The notes under the pieces: model-generated
What the model saw: only the letters and a program-made list of their open reading frames with translations
Databases searched by the model: none
Told to the model about the DNA's origin: nothing
Assembly (NCBI GenBank): GCA_028583685.1
Contig: JAMXIF010001194.1
Span: 22,298,313-22,362,312 of the forward strand
Direction of reading: 5' to 3'
Source of the DNA: Petaurus breviceps papuanus
Taxonomy: Eukaryota; Chordata; Mammalia; Diprotodontia; Petauridae
DNA: 64,000 nt
Program-made: the position numbers and the translations under genes
In this document: piece by piece, positions 22,751-34,398 of the stretch
How positions within the stretch are numbered: position 1 is the stretch's first letter
Layout: every line of letters starts with the position of its first letter

Positions 22751-23214
22751 CCCTTTCATACTACTTAAGAACTTACAACATCAATTTTATTGTGCTAATG
22801 CCCATCCATACGAGGTTTTAAAATGGTAGTATAAAGGTATTTTATTCCAATCTAAGAATAACAGACTTAATGACGATAATTTGTTCCTAGAGTTTATGAA
22901 ATATTTTTTCAGCTTTATAGGCACCTCATTACCATTTGACCACCATATTATGACACTTCTGTAGAGGTTCCTTTGAATTTTCAAGCACAAAACTAACATG
23001 ATTACAAACTCATCTAATTGCCTAACAAAGCTTAAAAGATGCCAAAATGACACATACAGAGAGACATACATATCTCCACTTTTCTTGGTTTCATCATTTT
23101 CTCCTCAAATCTGGAGGAATCTCAACTAGAAAGCCCAGTATACTCACCAATCTACCCCTTCAATAATGATCAAGTATATGAGGGGAAAGTAATGGCAATA
23201 AAAGAAGAATCAGC

Positions 23215-24000
23215 CTACTACAATGGAGAGAGCTCTGGTTTTGGAATCCAAGGGTCTGATTTGAATCTCATCTCTGCAATTTACTTTCTATGTGACTGCC
23301 TAATGATCTGGCTAATCATTTCACCTCCCTGGGTCTTAGTCTCCTCATATGTAATATGAGGGTTTGGATCAGAAGTTCCCAAAGTGGGGGGCCCTGGACC
23401 GATAGGGGGTGAGGAGCAGTAGTAGCCTAGGGGGCAGTTGGGGGTGTAGAATAAAAATAAGGGGACTGGAAACATAAGGAAAGATGAGAAGAAAATTTTG
23501 AAAAACCGTTTGCACGTTTCATCTGTTCTCTAACATTTAAAATCGTAGTGATTACATTATTTTCCAAATGAACACACAAAATGCAAGTTATACTTGATCA
23601 GTGGTCAAGTCTGTCAACTAGTCAACAAGTGTTAGCAAGCTAATGTGTCATGAATTGTCAGGAGGTAAACATGCATCAGCAGGAATACGTAAATGTAATA
23701 GCTTGTTTACAATACGTTACCATATGGTTACGTGATGCAATATTGCATCATCAAAATTTCAGTGGGGGGGTAAGCCACAAATTTACAATACATTATTAAA
23801 TTTAAGAGGCATCATTTAAAAATATTCCATTTTTTAAATGACAATTATTTTTTAAAAACTGTTAAAGAGTTAAAGGAAGTAAATTTGGGGGGGGGGGGCG
23901 CTGAGTAAATTTTTTTTAAAGGGACAGTAGGCCAAATAAGTTTGGAAACCTCTGGACTAGATGGCCTCTAAGATCATTCCAGCCCTAAATCTATGACCCA
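23215..24000 (+). repeat. THER1/MIR SINE interrupted by a hAT element
   Basis: Left part about 23215-23369 (GGTCTTAGTCTCCTCATATG, then GGTTTGGAT) and right part 23955-24000 (GACTAGATGGCCTCTAAGAT, then CTAAATCTATGACCC) join into one consensus once the 585-base insert is removed. Confidence 0.65.
23370..23954. mobile_element. Non-autonomous hAT-type DNA transposon
   Basis: Imperfect terminal inverted repeats: left CAGAAGTTCCCAAAGT, right complement CAGAGGTTTCCAAACT, both starting CAG as in hAT elements. Eight-base flanks GTTTGGAT and GACTAGAT agree at 5 of 8, as a worn duplication would. No transposase frame, so a short derivative. Confidence 0.65.
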
Positions 24001-24363
24001 GTAGTACTGTTCAAAAACTATATGTGCTCTATGGCTAGTATTTTGTTTAATCTATGAAGTCTTCAAAGTGAATACTCTTCACTGATACAGATTACAACCC
24101 AATCCACATCCTCTCATCTTGCTCAACTGTTCTTTTATGTCCTCTCATAAAACCTCCATAAGAGAGCCACCCAATGGACAAGGAGGCTATCTCTGATTCT
24201 CTTAACATTGTATAGATACTTATAGAGTCTCTGTACTCTCCTTCAATTATTCTTTGCTCATGCTACATGACCAGTCCAATTTTTATGTTGCTTCTGCTCT
24301 GTAATTCCCAGTTGGTGATGTACTACAGTCTCTTTGTGTCCACCATGTACTTTTCTGTTACCT

Positions 24364-24376
24364 AAAAGATGACCAT
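24364..24376. repeat. Target-site duplication, left copy (HAL1)
   Basis: AAAAGATGACCAT, repeated exactly at 27556-27568 after the element's A-tail. Confidence 0.75.
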
Positions 24377-24517
24377 CAGCTGGGCTCCGGCTCCCACCAC
24401 CTCCAATTCATGTAAAAGGTAACTTGGAACAAACTTTGGAGCTACAGAACCCACAAAATGACACAGAGAAGCTAACCTCCCGCTGAGGACAGCCCGGCTC
24501 GGTGGTAGCAAGCCGGC

Positions 24518-25200
24518 TTTTTTTTTTTTTTAATAAATAACCATAACATTTTATTACCTTTAAGACAAAACTTGTATTGAAAAGATTTTTATGTAACAAG
24601 ATAAGAAAAGCAATAACCAATTTAACTAGCTGATAAGCTAGATTATGCATAGCAAGTTACTTCTATTACCCAGGGAAGAGCATGGACCCTTTTGTGATTT
24701 GGTGTTTGTTTGTTTTTCCCGTTTTCCTGTTTTCAATATCAAACCATACAAAGCACAAATGTACTCATGTGGTCGGTCAGTGCACAGGACTGGGAGAGCC
24801 CTCCCCACCCCCCACCCCCACCCCAAGACAGTTTTTTTGTTCCTTACACTCTGATTTTTTCAAGTGTGTGTTTGTTTCTCCCCAGTCTGAATTTACATGA
24901 AAAGAAAGACCCGGTGGTGGTAGTGATTTTCTTCTACTGTGCAGTAAGAAAAAATATTCACAACAAACATGACAATAGAGAGCAAACAATATTTCTACAC
25001 AAGTTACTTGATACCTCTGTCACTTAATTATAAGAAAGCATTTTTTAAGGACATATACCAACAAAACTAGCAAAGTGTTACAACTTAGAATAAATTAATC
25101 CAAAGGAAAAATAACTTTATATATATATATATGTATATATATATATCATATCATATATTTATATATACACATACACACAATAAAATGACACAATAATATT
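24518..25200 (-). pseudogene. Retrocopy of an unidentified mRNA 3' UTR, nested in HAL1
   Basis: On the minus strand an AATAAA (24550-24555) is followed after about 19 bases by a 14-base A-tract (plus-strand T-run 24518-24531), the signature of a processed, reverse-transcribed mRNA. The body has no open coding region, so only 3' UTR is likely present. The source gene is not recognised. The right (5') limit is approximate, near an AT microsatellite, and no target duplication was found. Confidence 0.5.
25118..25160. repeat. AT microsatellite
   Basis: Runs of AT dinucleotides interrupted by single G or C bases. Confidence 0.8.
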
Positions 25201-25639
25201 CTTCTTCCCATAGTTTAAATGAACAAACCACCATGTGGAAGCTTCAGTTCCTGGCCTGCAGACTGTAGGGAGACCAATTGCTCTTGCTTTAACCTGCTTG
25301 GATCTGGATTGCAGTCTAGGGTGGAGGTCCTGAGGTGTGTGATCAGCTTGCCAGAGCGTGTGGAGGCTTCAGAGAGGGCACCCAATTAATACCTTCAGCA
25401 GCTGAGAAAACCCCAGTGTTTCGTATGAAGCTCCCCTGTCTGGTAGCAGAGTCCTACTGTGGCAAAAAGCCCAAAAGTCAAGTGATTGAGTGGCAACATG
25501 AGTAAATGAGGGAAGCAGAGCAAACAAAAGAATCCAACATTAGACTCCTATTTTGGAGACAAAAAGGATCAAAGCTTGGAACAGGAGGAAGATAGTAAAG
25601 TCAGAACTCCTGCACTAAAAGCTTCCAAGAAAAATATGA

Positions 25640-26560
25640 GCTGGTTACAGGCCATAGAGGAGCTTAGGGTTTTGAAAACCAAATAAGAGAAGTGGAGGAA
25701 AAATTGGGAAGAGAAATGAGAATAATGCAAGAAAATAATGAAATGAGAATCAGTAACCTGACTGAAGAAAATAACACCTTAAAAAATAAACTACCTCAAA
25801 TGGCAAAAGAGGCTCAAAAAGGCAATGAGGAGAAGAATGCCTTAAAAAGCCAAATTTGCCAGATGGAAAAAGAATCTCAAAAGCTCACTGAAGAGAATCA
25901 TTCTTTCAGAATTAGGTTGGAGCAAATGGAAGCTAGTGACTTTATGAGAAATCAAGATACTATTAAACAGATCCAAACAAATGAAAAAATAGAAGGCAAT
26001 GTAAAATATCTTATTGGGAAAACCACTGACCTGGAAAATAGATCCAGGAGAGATAATTTTAAAATTATTGGACTACCTGAAAGCCATGAAAAGAACTAGA
26101 AATCATCCTTCAAGAAATTCTCAAGGAAAACTGCCCTGATGTTTTAGAACCAGAGGGCAAAATAGAGGTTGAAAGAATCCACAGATCACCTCCTGAAAAA
26201 GATCCCAAAAAGAAAACTAGGAATATTATAGCCAGGTTCCAGAGTTCCCAGATCGAGGAGAAAATATTACAAGCAGCCAAGAAGAAACAATTTGAAAATT
26301 GTGGAAACACAATCAGGATAACACAGGATCTGGCAGCTTCTACACTGAGGCATTGAAGGGCTTGGAATATGATATTCCAGAGGGCAAAGGAGCTGGGATT
26401 AAAACCAAGAATCACTTACCCAGCAAAACTGAGTATCACATTTCAGGGGGAAATATGGTCATTCAGTGGAATAGAGGACTTTCAAACATTCTTGATGAAA
26501 AAACCAGAATTGAATAGAAAATTTGACATTCAGATACAAGAAGCAAGAGAAACATGAGAA
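25640..26560 (+). pseudogene. L1 ORF1 remnant of the HAL1 element
   Basis: Shows the L1 ORF1 layout. A heptad-rich coiled coil (MRISNLTEENNTLKNKL, then SQICQMEKESQKLTEENHSF) is followed by the RRM-like start RSRRDNFKIIGLPESHE, and then the C-terminal domain in other frames (IARFQSSQIEEKILQAAKK; LGLKPRITYPAKLSITFQGE). At least two frame changes and an early stop make it non-functional. Confidence 0.75.
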
Positions 26561-27834
26561 GGTAAACAGGGAAAAGAAATCATAAGGAACTTATCAAAGT
26601 TGAACTATTAACATTCCTTCATGGAAAAATGATAATTGTAACTTATGGAACTTTTCTCAGTATGAGAATAATTGAATGGAATATACACACACACATATGT
26701 CTATATAGGAGGGTATATAGGTATGTGAATATGTGTACAGGTATACATAGAGGGCACAGGACTAGTTTAATGGGAAGGGATGATACTTAAAAGCTGAAAT
26801 TAAGAGGTGAGAGAGGAATATAATGAGAGGAGATAGGGAGAGACAGATTGGGGTAAACTATCTCACATAGAAGAGGTAAGGGAAAATGGTTACAATGGAG
26901 GGGAAGAACAGAAAGTCAAAAGGGAATGGGTCAACATATTCTCATTGAATTTGGCTTAGGGAGGGAATGACATACACCCTAAATAGGGTATCACACCCTA
27001 CAGGAGAGTAGGGGGGGAAGGGGATGAAAGGGGGGATGATGGAAGGGAGGGCAGGAGGAGGGGGAGGGAAGTTGGAAGCACACACTTTTGAAAAGGGACA
27101 GGATCAAAGTAGAGAATAGAACAAATGGGAGGTGGGATAGGAGGGAGAGAAATATAGTCAGTCTTTTACAATATATCTACTGTGGAAATATTTTGCATAG
27201 CTACACATGTACAACCTATATTGAATTGCTTGTCTTCCCAGTAAGGGTAGGTGACAAGGGAGGAAGGGAATGAATCTAGAATTCAATTAAAAGCAAATGT
27301 TAAAATACACACACATATACTATTATCAATATTATTTTACATGTAAATGGGAAATAAGATATACAGGCACTGGGACATAGAGATCCACCGTGCCATACTG
27401 GAAAGTTGGAGGGGGGGTATGGGAGAGAGCAGATTGGAGGAGGGAATATTCAGTGGGATTGCTATTTGGGGAAAAACGGGGAGAAAATTTGTAATTCAAA
27501 ATCTTGCAGAAATGAATGATGTAAACTAGAAGTTAATAAAGCATTTGATAAAAAAAAAAGATGACCATGAATTTGAATCCTTTAGTGATTGGAACATTCA
27601 AACCTCACAGTTGTACATCAAGATTTATGTGTTAAGAAGATGAGGGAGAAAATTGGGATTATTGGAAGTGTATGCAATATTCCACTTTTTCTCTCGTTTA
27701 TTTCTGGATTTAGCTCATTGTCCATATGAAGTGTCTGTTCAAGACACACACACACAGTCTAATTTTATGGGTTATTCAACTAACTGAATGGTATAATCTG
27801 AACTATACAAAGAGTGTCTCTTGCCAGACCCTTG

Positions 27835-28030
27835 AAGTAGTATGGCACAGTAGAAAGATGACTGGATTTAGAGTCAGAGGTGAGTGCAGATTTTGTCTCT
27901 GAGCTTGTTACCTATATGACTTTAGGTAGGCTATTTTGCCCTGGCAGTTCTCAGTTTCCTCATACATAAAATAAAAGTTATACTACCTATTCTCTGAGAT
28001 CCCCTCTAGATCTATGATCCTAAGCTTGTG
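27835..28030 (+). repeat. THER1/MIR SINE
   Basis: GACTGGATTTAGAGTCAGAG, CAGTTTCCTCATACATAAAA, CCCCTCTAGATCTATGATCC. Confidence 0.72.
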
Positions 28031-28964
28031 AATTTCTTTTATGAGATTATTGTTGTGGAGTTTGATGGGATTAACACAATGCCATCCATAAACAAGAATC
28101 TGGAGAACCATATTGTCACTAAAGAATAACAGTAAAATGATCAACCTTAATAAAATCAACTCTAAAATGCACTTCATTTGTAATTTTTTTGTGGTAAATA
28201 TAGTGGAATTCAGCATAATATGTTGACTACATCCTGAAAAAAATGACCATAAAAGTGGAGGAGAAAACCTGATTTAAATATTTGCCAGTGCTAGATATCT
28301 TTTAACTGAAATGTCTTCTATCACAAATAGTTGAGTCAAGATCTTAAAAACACTTGCTGTGAGCCAGGGACTGTGACTTAAGTGCTGTTACCATCAAATC
28401 AGCTTAGTGACAATATGAAAAAATTTGAACTTGATAGTTGCTATGATGTTGATTCTGTGAAAGGATTTAGAAATAGTTGAGCAGCAATTGATCGAATTTC
28501 AATCTCTTAACTGCTGTTTGGTGCCTTCTGTTTGGCATTTAATTTGGTGTCTTCTTTGCCTCACAAATTTGGGCTTAGCACAGGTAGAAGAATATAGACT
28601 TTTTCCCTAGTCCAAGTTCCAGTTAGCCATTGGTACTAGTAAAAAGTGGGGAAAGGATTAATATTTCTTTACAGATGAACAGCTCTTCTGTTCTATGCAT
28701 GCATACTTTTACATACTCCTAATTATTTGGGGGATATTCTTATTACAAAATTCTTGTAGTTTGCTTCCTGCTTCAGGTTTCTACTCTAATCTTCAGTACC
28801 TTCTGAAGAATGTTGACTTTCATCATGTCACAATTCTATTGAAATCTTACAATTCCTATGTGATACCACCCTGTGTCAAAGCATCTGCCAATTTTTTTAT
28901 GGTTTTCTACTCTCCTTAGCCAATTTTGTTGTGCATTATTCTAATGGCAAATGCTCCAGATCTT

Positions 28965-29173
28965 GTCAGTCAACAAACATATATTACTATTTCCAGGCAC
29001 TGTGCTACATGCTAAGGATACAAAGGAAGGCCAAAGCACCATCCCTGCCCTTAAGGGGCTTACATTCTAATGGGAGAAAAAAAGTAAACATGGAAATACA
29101 AGATACACACATACAAGATATATATGATGTAAATGGGAGTTAATCTTAGATGGAAGACAGGGAACAGGAAAAG

Positions 29174-29256
<83 letters not shown>

Positions 29257-29640
29257 GAGTCTTGAAGGAAAGTGTAGAACCTAGGAGGATAAAGTGAGAA
29301 GGGAGTATTCCAGGTAAGGCAGACAAGTCTCACAGACACAAAGTTGGAAGGTGGAGGGTTGTGTATGAGAAAAAGTAAGGAGGCCAGTGTAACTAGATTG
29401 TAGATTACATGAAAGGGAATAAAGTTTAAGATTAGAAAGGTAAGAAGGGACCTGGTTGTGAAGGGCTTTAAATGCTAAACAGAATATTTGATATTTGATA
29501 CTAGAAGGAATAGATAGTCACTCAGAATTTATTGGAGAGTTGAGGGAGGGGGATATGACATGGTCCCATAGCTTTTGGAAAATCACTCTGACAGCTATGC
29601 GGAGGATGGTTTGGACTGGAATTAGAAGGAAAAGGTGACG
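28965..29640 (+). repeat. Old dispersed repeat, third copy
   Basis: CAGTCAACAAACATATATTA, GGCACTGTGCTACATGCTAA, GGGGCTTACATTCTAATGGG align with about 12555 and 13665. It holds a GT/GA microsatellite. Confidence 0.55.
29176..29254. repeat. Compound microsatellite (GT)n(GA)n
   Basis: About 33 bases of GT followed directly by about 46 bases of GA, uninterrupted. Likely polymorphic. Confidence 0.97.
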
Positions 29641-29641
29641 G

Positions 29642-30640
29642 GTGAAGCAATTTTCAGAGGAAGAAATCCAAGCTATCAATAGTCATATGAAGAATGCTTT
29701 AAATCCCTCAGAGGGAAATGTAAGTCAAAGCAATTGTGAAGTTCCACATCACACCCATCAAATTGGCAAAGTTGACCAAATAGGCTGTGGTTCACTGTTG
29801 GAACTTAGTCCAGACACTCAAGAGTATTTCCAATATGCTAGAAAGCAATTTGGAACTATGCGCTCAAAGTTATTAAACTATCCTTACCCTTTAACCCACT
29901 GACAGAACTAACTACTAGGTCTGGTCCCCAAATTGATCAAAAAGGAAAAGGACCCATATATAAAAAACTATTGATAACCATTTATACATGGGCTACCCAC
30001 ATGTTTGAATGCCAAAGTCAATTTTACAGAGAACTCACACAAAGCAAGCATCATATGGTGGTCATTAGAACTGATATGAGGACACTCAAAGTTTCTTTGA
30101 AGAACCTAGAATTGCTTGGATGACATGGGAGATACTGGCAAAGGACCACCTAGCATTGCGTACCTGCCTCCAAGAAGGTGTTGTGCTCTGTTAGTATAAC
30201 AGAACTGCAGTAGCTCAGAAGAAACTCGAGATGCACAGATTTAGAGAACCCACCCCAAATGTTCATATGGACTATTTGTCCAACCTGTGGTAGAGCATTC
30301 TAAGCTCATATTGGTCTGATCAGCCAGTCAGACACTCTGCATTGACTGTAACACAGTGATGTCATTTTGGTCCTCTGAGAACAAAGGACAACAACTAACC
30401 ATAAGTTTTCTTTTTTTTTTTTTCCCCTTGTTGACAAATAACTAGAAACCAGTGGGGGTACTTATCAGTTGGAGGAATGGATAGACAAATTATAGTATGT
30501 GAATGTAATGGGATCCTATTATGCCATAAGAAAGAAAAGGGACAGTTTCTAAGAAACCTAGAGAAGACTTGTAGGTACTGATATGTATCTAAATGATAAC
30601 AAGTTATAAAATACCAACACTATAAAGACAAATGACTTTG
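29642..30640 (+). mobile_element. L1 3' region split by another LINE
   Basis: 29642 to about 29985 translates as the L1 ORF2 C-terminus (QFSEEEIQAINSHMKNALN) and continues into GGAAAAGGACCCATATATAA. The L1 text resumes at about 30430 (ATAACTAGAAACC, GGAGGAATGGATAGACAAAT, GTGAATGTAATGGGATCCTA). The gap is filled by the LINE end at about 29990-30412. Confidence 0.65.
29990..30412 (+). mobile_element. 3' end of a non-LTR retrotransposon with a zinc-finger-like C-terminus
   Basis: Frames read GHSKFL-like then MTWEILAKDHLALRTCLQEG, REPTPNVHMDYL and a decayed form of CPTCGRAFRARIGLISHSRTH, a tail seen in some RTE/CR1-like LINEs. The end GGTCCTCTGAGAACAAAGG is followed by a short A/T-rich tail. 5'-truncated. 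Confidence 0.55.
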
Positions 30641-30959
30641 AAATATTTAAGTACTCTCATCAATGCAACCACCAACCTCAATTCCAGAGGATTCAAGACA
30701 AAACATGTTAGCCACCTCCAGACCAAGAGTACCAATTAAGATATGTACTTTTTGGACATGATCCTTGTCCCCTAAAAGTATAAGTGGTGATGAGGACCTA
30801 AATGGAGAAAGAGGTGTAATAATGTGAGCTGTTGGGGAAGTAAAATTAAGATAGGATAGATGGGGTGAGTGAATGAGCAGTTGGGGATGAGCCCAGCAGA
30901 GCCCTTTCAGCCACTACTGCGTTACTATACCTATGATGTTTCTTTGCTTGTTTTACTTT

Positions 30960-31140
30960 TCCTGAAAAATCACCCATCCCCTCTCTCCTGGTTGTTTCCC
31001 AGGCCAGTTCTAGGATAGCCTCCTTTGTAAAGCCTTTTATGACTCTTATCTAGACTATACCGATTCCTCCTTCCTTTTTCACTATTTTCTTCTGCATAAT
31101 TTAGAACAAAATAGTTGATTTTCTGTGTGGATATGTATAG
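30960..31140 (+). repeat. L2-like fragment
   Basis: TTGTAAAGCCTTTTATGACT resembles the L2 'tgaagcctttcctga' stretch. Weak. Confidence 0.35.
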
Positions 31141-31147
31141 ATATGAA

Positions 31148-31285
31148 GTGCCATGCAATGGTTCTCAAAATGTGATCCAAGGACTCCTGGCAGTACCCAA
31201 GGTTTCTGCAGGGGCCCCCTGAGGTCAAAACTATTTTCATAATAATACCAAATCATTTGATTTCTAATACAGTAAATATAAATAA
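31148..31285 (+). repeat. hAT-superfamily end (Charlie/Zaphod-like)
   Basis: CAATGGTTCTCAAAATGTGA, GGGGCCCCCTGAGGTCAAAA, CTATTTTCATAATAATACC match a common mammalian hAT end. Only one end is present. Confidence 0.5.
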
Positions 31286-31349
31286 ATACAGTCCACATAA
31301 GCAAAGGCTCTCTGGGGGAGAGGTCTCTTCAACTATGTTTTAAGACAGC

Positions 31350-32395
31350 AAAGGAATCAAGAGACCAAAAAACTTGCCAAAAGACCAACCTGGATTCAAG
31401 TTTTACCTCTGACATATACTGGCTGACTGTGGGTTAGGAGCCAAAAACTTTAAATCGCAGAGGTGCTGACCTATACCAAGTTTTCTTGTCACTGACTTCC
31501 CTATGACAATGAAATAATAAATCCAATCCTGTGAAATCACAATTACCTCAAATCCTTGTCATATGTCATCCTGGCTTAATTTTCCAAATTGCTGAAGGTC
31601 AGTTCTCTTGATAAAACTTAACCATTTGAAATAGATATTAGCTTAACTTAAATAAAAGTTGCTTGATCTGCATACATTGACATAATAGTTGCTACATCTT
31701 TTTAAAAGAGGGCCCTATTTTGTTCTCAGCTGGGTTTTGGAGGTGAGGTTTCCTTGATAAGAGGCTTAATAGGCTAGTTTTTGGTTTTCTCTACTAAAAT
31801 TTAAGCTACTTTGGCTGGGACTCCATAGCTAGGACTACCTCCCTTATCGGCTGCCAAAACAAGCGAGTCATTACATTTTCTCATCTTTAAACAGCACCTA
31901 CCTCAGAGGGTTGTTGTGAGGATCAAAATTTACTTGAATAAAATGCTTTGCAAACTTTAAACTGCTGTTAATACTGTCTACTTTTACATCCCACAGAAAC
32001 TAGCATGCTTCGTTATCAAATGAGGTTAGACAAGATGGCCTCTGAGGTCCCTTCCAGCTCTAGATATATGATCCTATCCACCAAGCAAGATTGTGGAATA
32101 CAATGTTATTCTTCAAAGTCTGCTTAGACTCTACTTAGTACTTTCCCATTATAAAAAGCCTATAATGCTGAACTTCAGCTTTCTTTAATGATCAAGGATC
32201 TTGTGAATGTGTTTGGGGCTGGGAAATGTGGGTGTAGGCCATACCATTAAATTCCAGCTCTAGATGTAAAAGGGACCTCCTAATACAGATGTGCAAAGTG
32301 AGGCCCAGGAGGAGGGCTAAGTGACATGCTTACTAAGAACAGGAAACCAGAAAAGTCTTCTAATTCCAAAGTGAGTGTTCTTTTCATTATCCTAT
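31350..32395. repeat. Cluster of THER1/MIR fragments
   Basis: About 31350-31490 plus (GACATATACTGGCTGACTGT), about 31870-32085 plus (CTACCTCAGAGGGTTGTTGT; GGTCCCTTCCAGCTCTAGAT) and about 32235-32395 minus (TTCCAGCTCTAGATG, AGTGAGGCCCAGGAGGAGGG). Confidence 0.6.
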
Positions 32396-32734
32396 GTTTT
32401 TTTCCAGGACACATTAAAATTTTATTTAATTATATAGATTGATGAGGTGAGTTTGTACTCTCTCCTTTATTTGTACTTTAAACAGAGTAAATTATTATAG
32501 GTGAGAGTTCTGATTAGTTGAATTCTAATTAAATCTTCTTGTTGTAAAAGTTAATTCTACATACCAAAATTTTAATTATGATTATTCAAGTTAATTTGTA
32601 TTCTGAAGCACTATTCTAAGCTTAAACTTATGAAAGGTATCCACAAAATAAGATTCAATAAATTACTATATTCTACTGCAAATTTTTCTAGAAAAATTGG
32701 TAGAGATCAGGTAATGATAACAGATTCATAAACA

Positions 32735-34398
32735 TTTTGTAGATGTTTATTCTACTTACAGTAACAAAAACCTATGAAGTTCCATGTTTTAATGTACAGT
32801 GATATACTTTGCAATATAAAATACAATTTACAGAATTTCTATCAAGTAAACCTAAACAAACACACAATTTTTTTTACATTTGTGTATTTAAATTAGAAAC
32901 ATTTTAGTTAAAAAAAAACTTACATCATATTAGATGTTTGAGCTTTACATCTATATGTAATTTAACATTCTAACTCTTGGTTTATAATACAAATCATCCA
33001 AATTACTAAGTTGCTGATGGCTTCAGAACTTAAAAATTTGTGCCTATATAAACTGTAAAACCTGTAGTGATGTATAGTGGAGTAATACACTCCAAGAAGC
33101 AAATGATAATATTTTCTCATTTATATTTGCAAAAGTAGTTTATGAAAATATAAAAAAATTATCAAATTGTATTTGTACAGTCAAATAAATTAGCAAGGTT
33201 TTTTCTATTTCACACTTTAGTACTTGAAAATAGATGAAAAGAAGCAATATACTGTATTTCACAGTGAAAAGCTTTCCACTTAGTTTGTAGTACTTCAACT
33301 TATATCACTTTTACTTTCATAAACTTTATGCAAATATTTTTCTATTTTCAGTGGCAAACTTTTAAATACACCATCCTTATGTAGAACTGACAAATATCAG
33401 CAGTCCTAGGGACATTTTGCCTAGAAATTACTGAAGAACTGCTTTAGAAAGCACTATTCTACAAACAAAATGTTCCCGATTATTCAAACCAAAGAAACAG
33501 CTTTAAAAATATCCTTAATTGGTTTATTTCTCTCACTTTTTGCATTGTGTTTGTAGAATTTAAATTATTTTTCAATGAACTGACATTTATAAGCTTGACA
33601 GATTTCTACTTGGACACACAGATGTTACTTTTTATCAAAGTTCTTTTTTAACAGTATTTTTATAAGGCAACATAGAAAAATTAGGGGGAAAAGGTCAAGG
33701 TTTTTCTTTTTAGTTTGTTTCCTGGTTGAACACTATCCTTTACATCAAAAAGATAGTCATTAATATAAGCTTTGTACTTCTTAACACTCCGTTAATTACA
33801 AACTACTAATACTGTGTTCTTTCACAATCACTTCATAAATACATGCAGTCCACCTATAGTAAAATCAGCACAGGACACAAATACATGACCCTCTTGTAAT
33901 GCACATACTAAGAAACCTATAAAAAAAATTTTTACGCAAAAATACTACATGTGAGATGTAAGTAAAGGTATGGCTCCTAAGGTCCAATGAAGTTCCCTTA
34001 AAAGTTTACAATACAGTCAAGTTATTGGAAAACATAACTTTTTAATTTGAAAAAAGCAATATGCTTTTTATAAAAAATTTTCCCATTTTTGTATTAATTT
34101 TAAATGGAAATTTTAAGAGTTAAGTAAAAAAAATCATTTCAGAATTGTAAAGATGTGAAATTTCGTAAGAAAACATATTGTACACAAAATTACAGTAAGT
34201 TGAAGTCCAGAATGGTTCCACTCCATCTAATTTCATAGTAGTTTCAAAAACTATTTTCCTTGAACACATTTTGTAAGGCTGGCTTTAAAAGGGATTTTTT
34301 GCAATGTTGAGTATATACAACCAAACCCCACATATATATATAATATGTATATATACACACATAAGTCATAAGCATGGGGTGTAATTATTCTCAAGCAT
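32735..34398 (-). other. DIDO1: DIDO1 3' UTR (long isoform)
   Basis: A 1.66 kb AT-rich stretch with no interspersed repeat recognised, unlike the flanking DNA, which fits a conserved 3' UTR. The end is set by the AATAAA at 32746-32751. Confidence 0.6.
32746..32751 (-). terminator. DIDO1: Candidate DIDO1 poly(A) signal
   Basis: AATAAA on the minus strand 1.65 kb past the DIDO1 stop; repeats resume soon beyond it. Another AATAAA at 32421-32426 could serve instead. Confidence 0.45.

Larger units (their letters stand above)
24377..27555 (+). mobile_element. HAL1-type element (L1 ORF1 without ORF2)
   Basis: Flanked by AAAAGATGACCAT at 24364-24376 and 27556-27568, with an A-tail at the right. The 5' part (24377-24517 and about 25200-25640) looks like marsupial L1 leader, followed by an ORF1 remnant (about 25640-26560) and then about 1 kb of 3' UTR. 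I see no reverse transcriptase or endonuclease. Removing the nested retrocopy leaves about 2.5 kb, the normal HAL1 size. Confidence 0.68.
21731..32734. other. Intergenic block between TCFL5 and DIDO1
   Basis: No host gene is recognised. Contents left to right: unassigned GC-moderate DNA to about 22.5 kb; L2 tail; THER1/MIR broken by a hAT element; HAL1 with a nested retrocopy; THER1/MIR; unassigned 28.05-28.96 kb; old repeat with a GT/GA microsatellite; L1 split by a second LINE; L2-like piece; hAT-like end; and several THER1/MIR fragments. Confidence 0.75.

Noticed and set aside
29060-29339. Open frames with long LSLSLS/THTHTH runs
   Set aside because: Translations of the GT/GA microsatellite.
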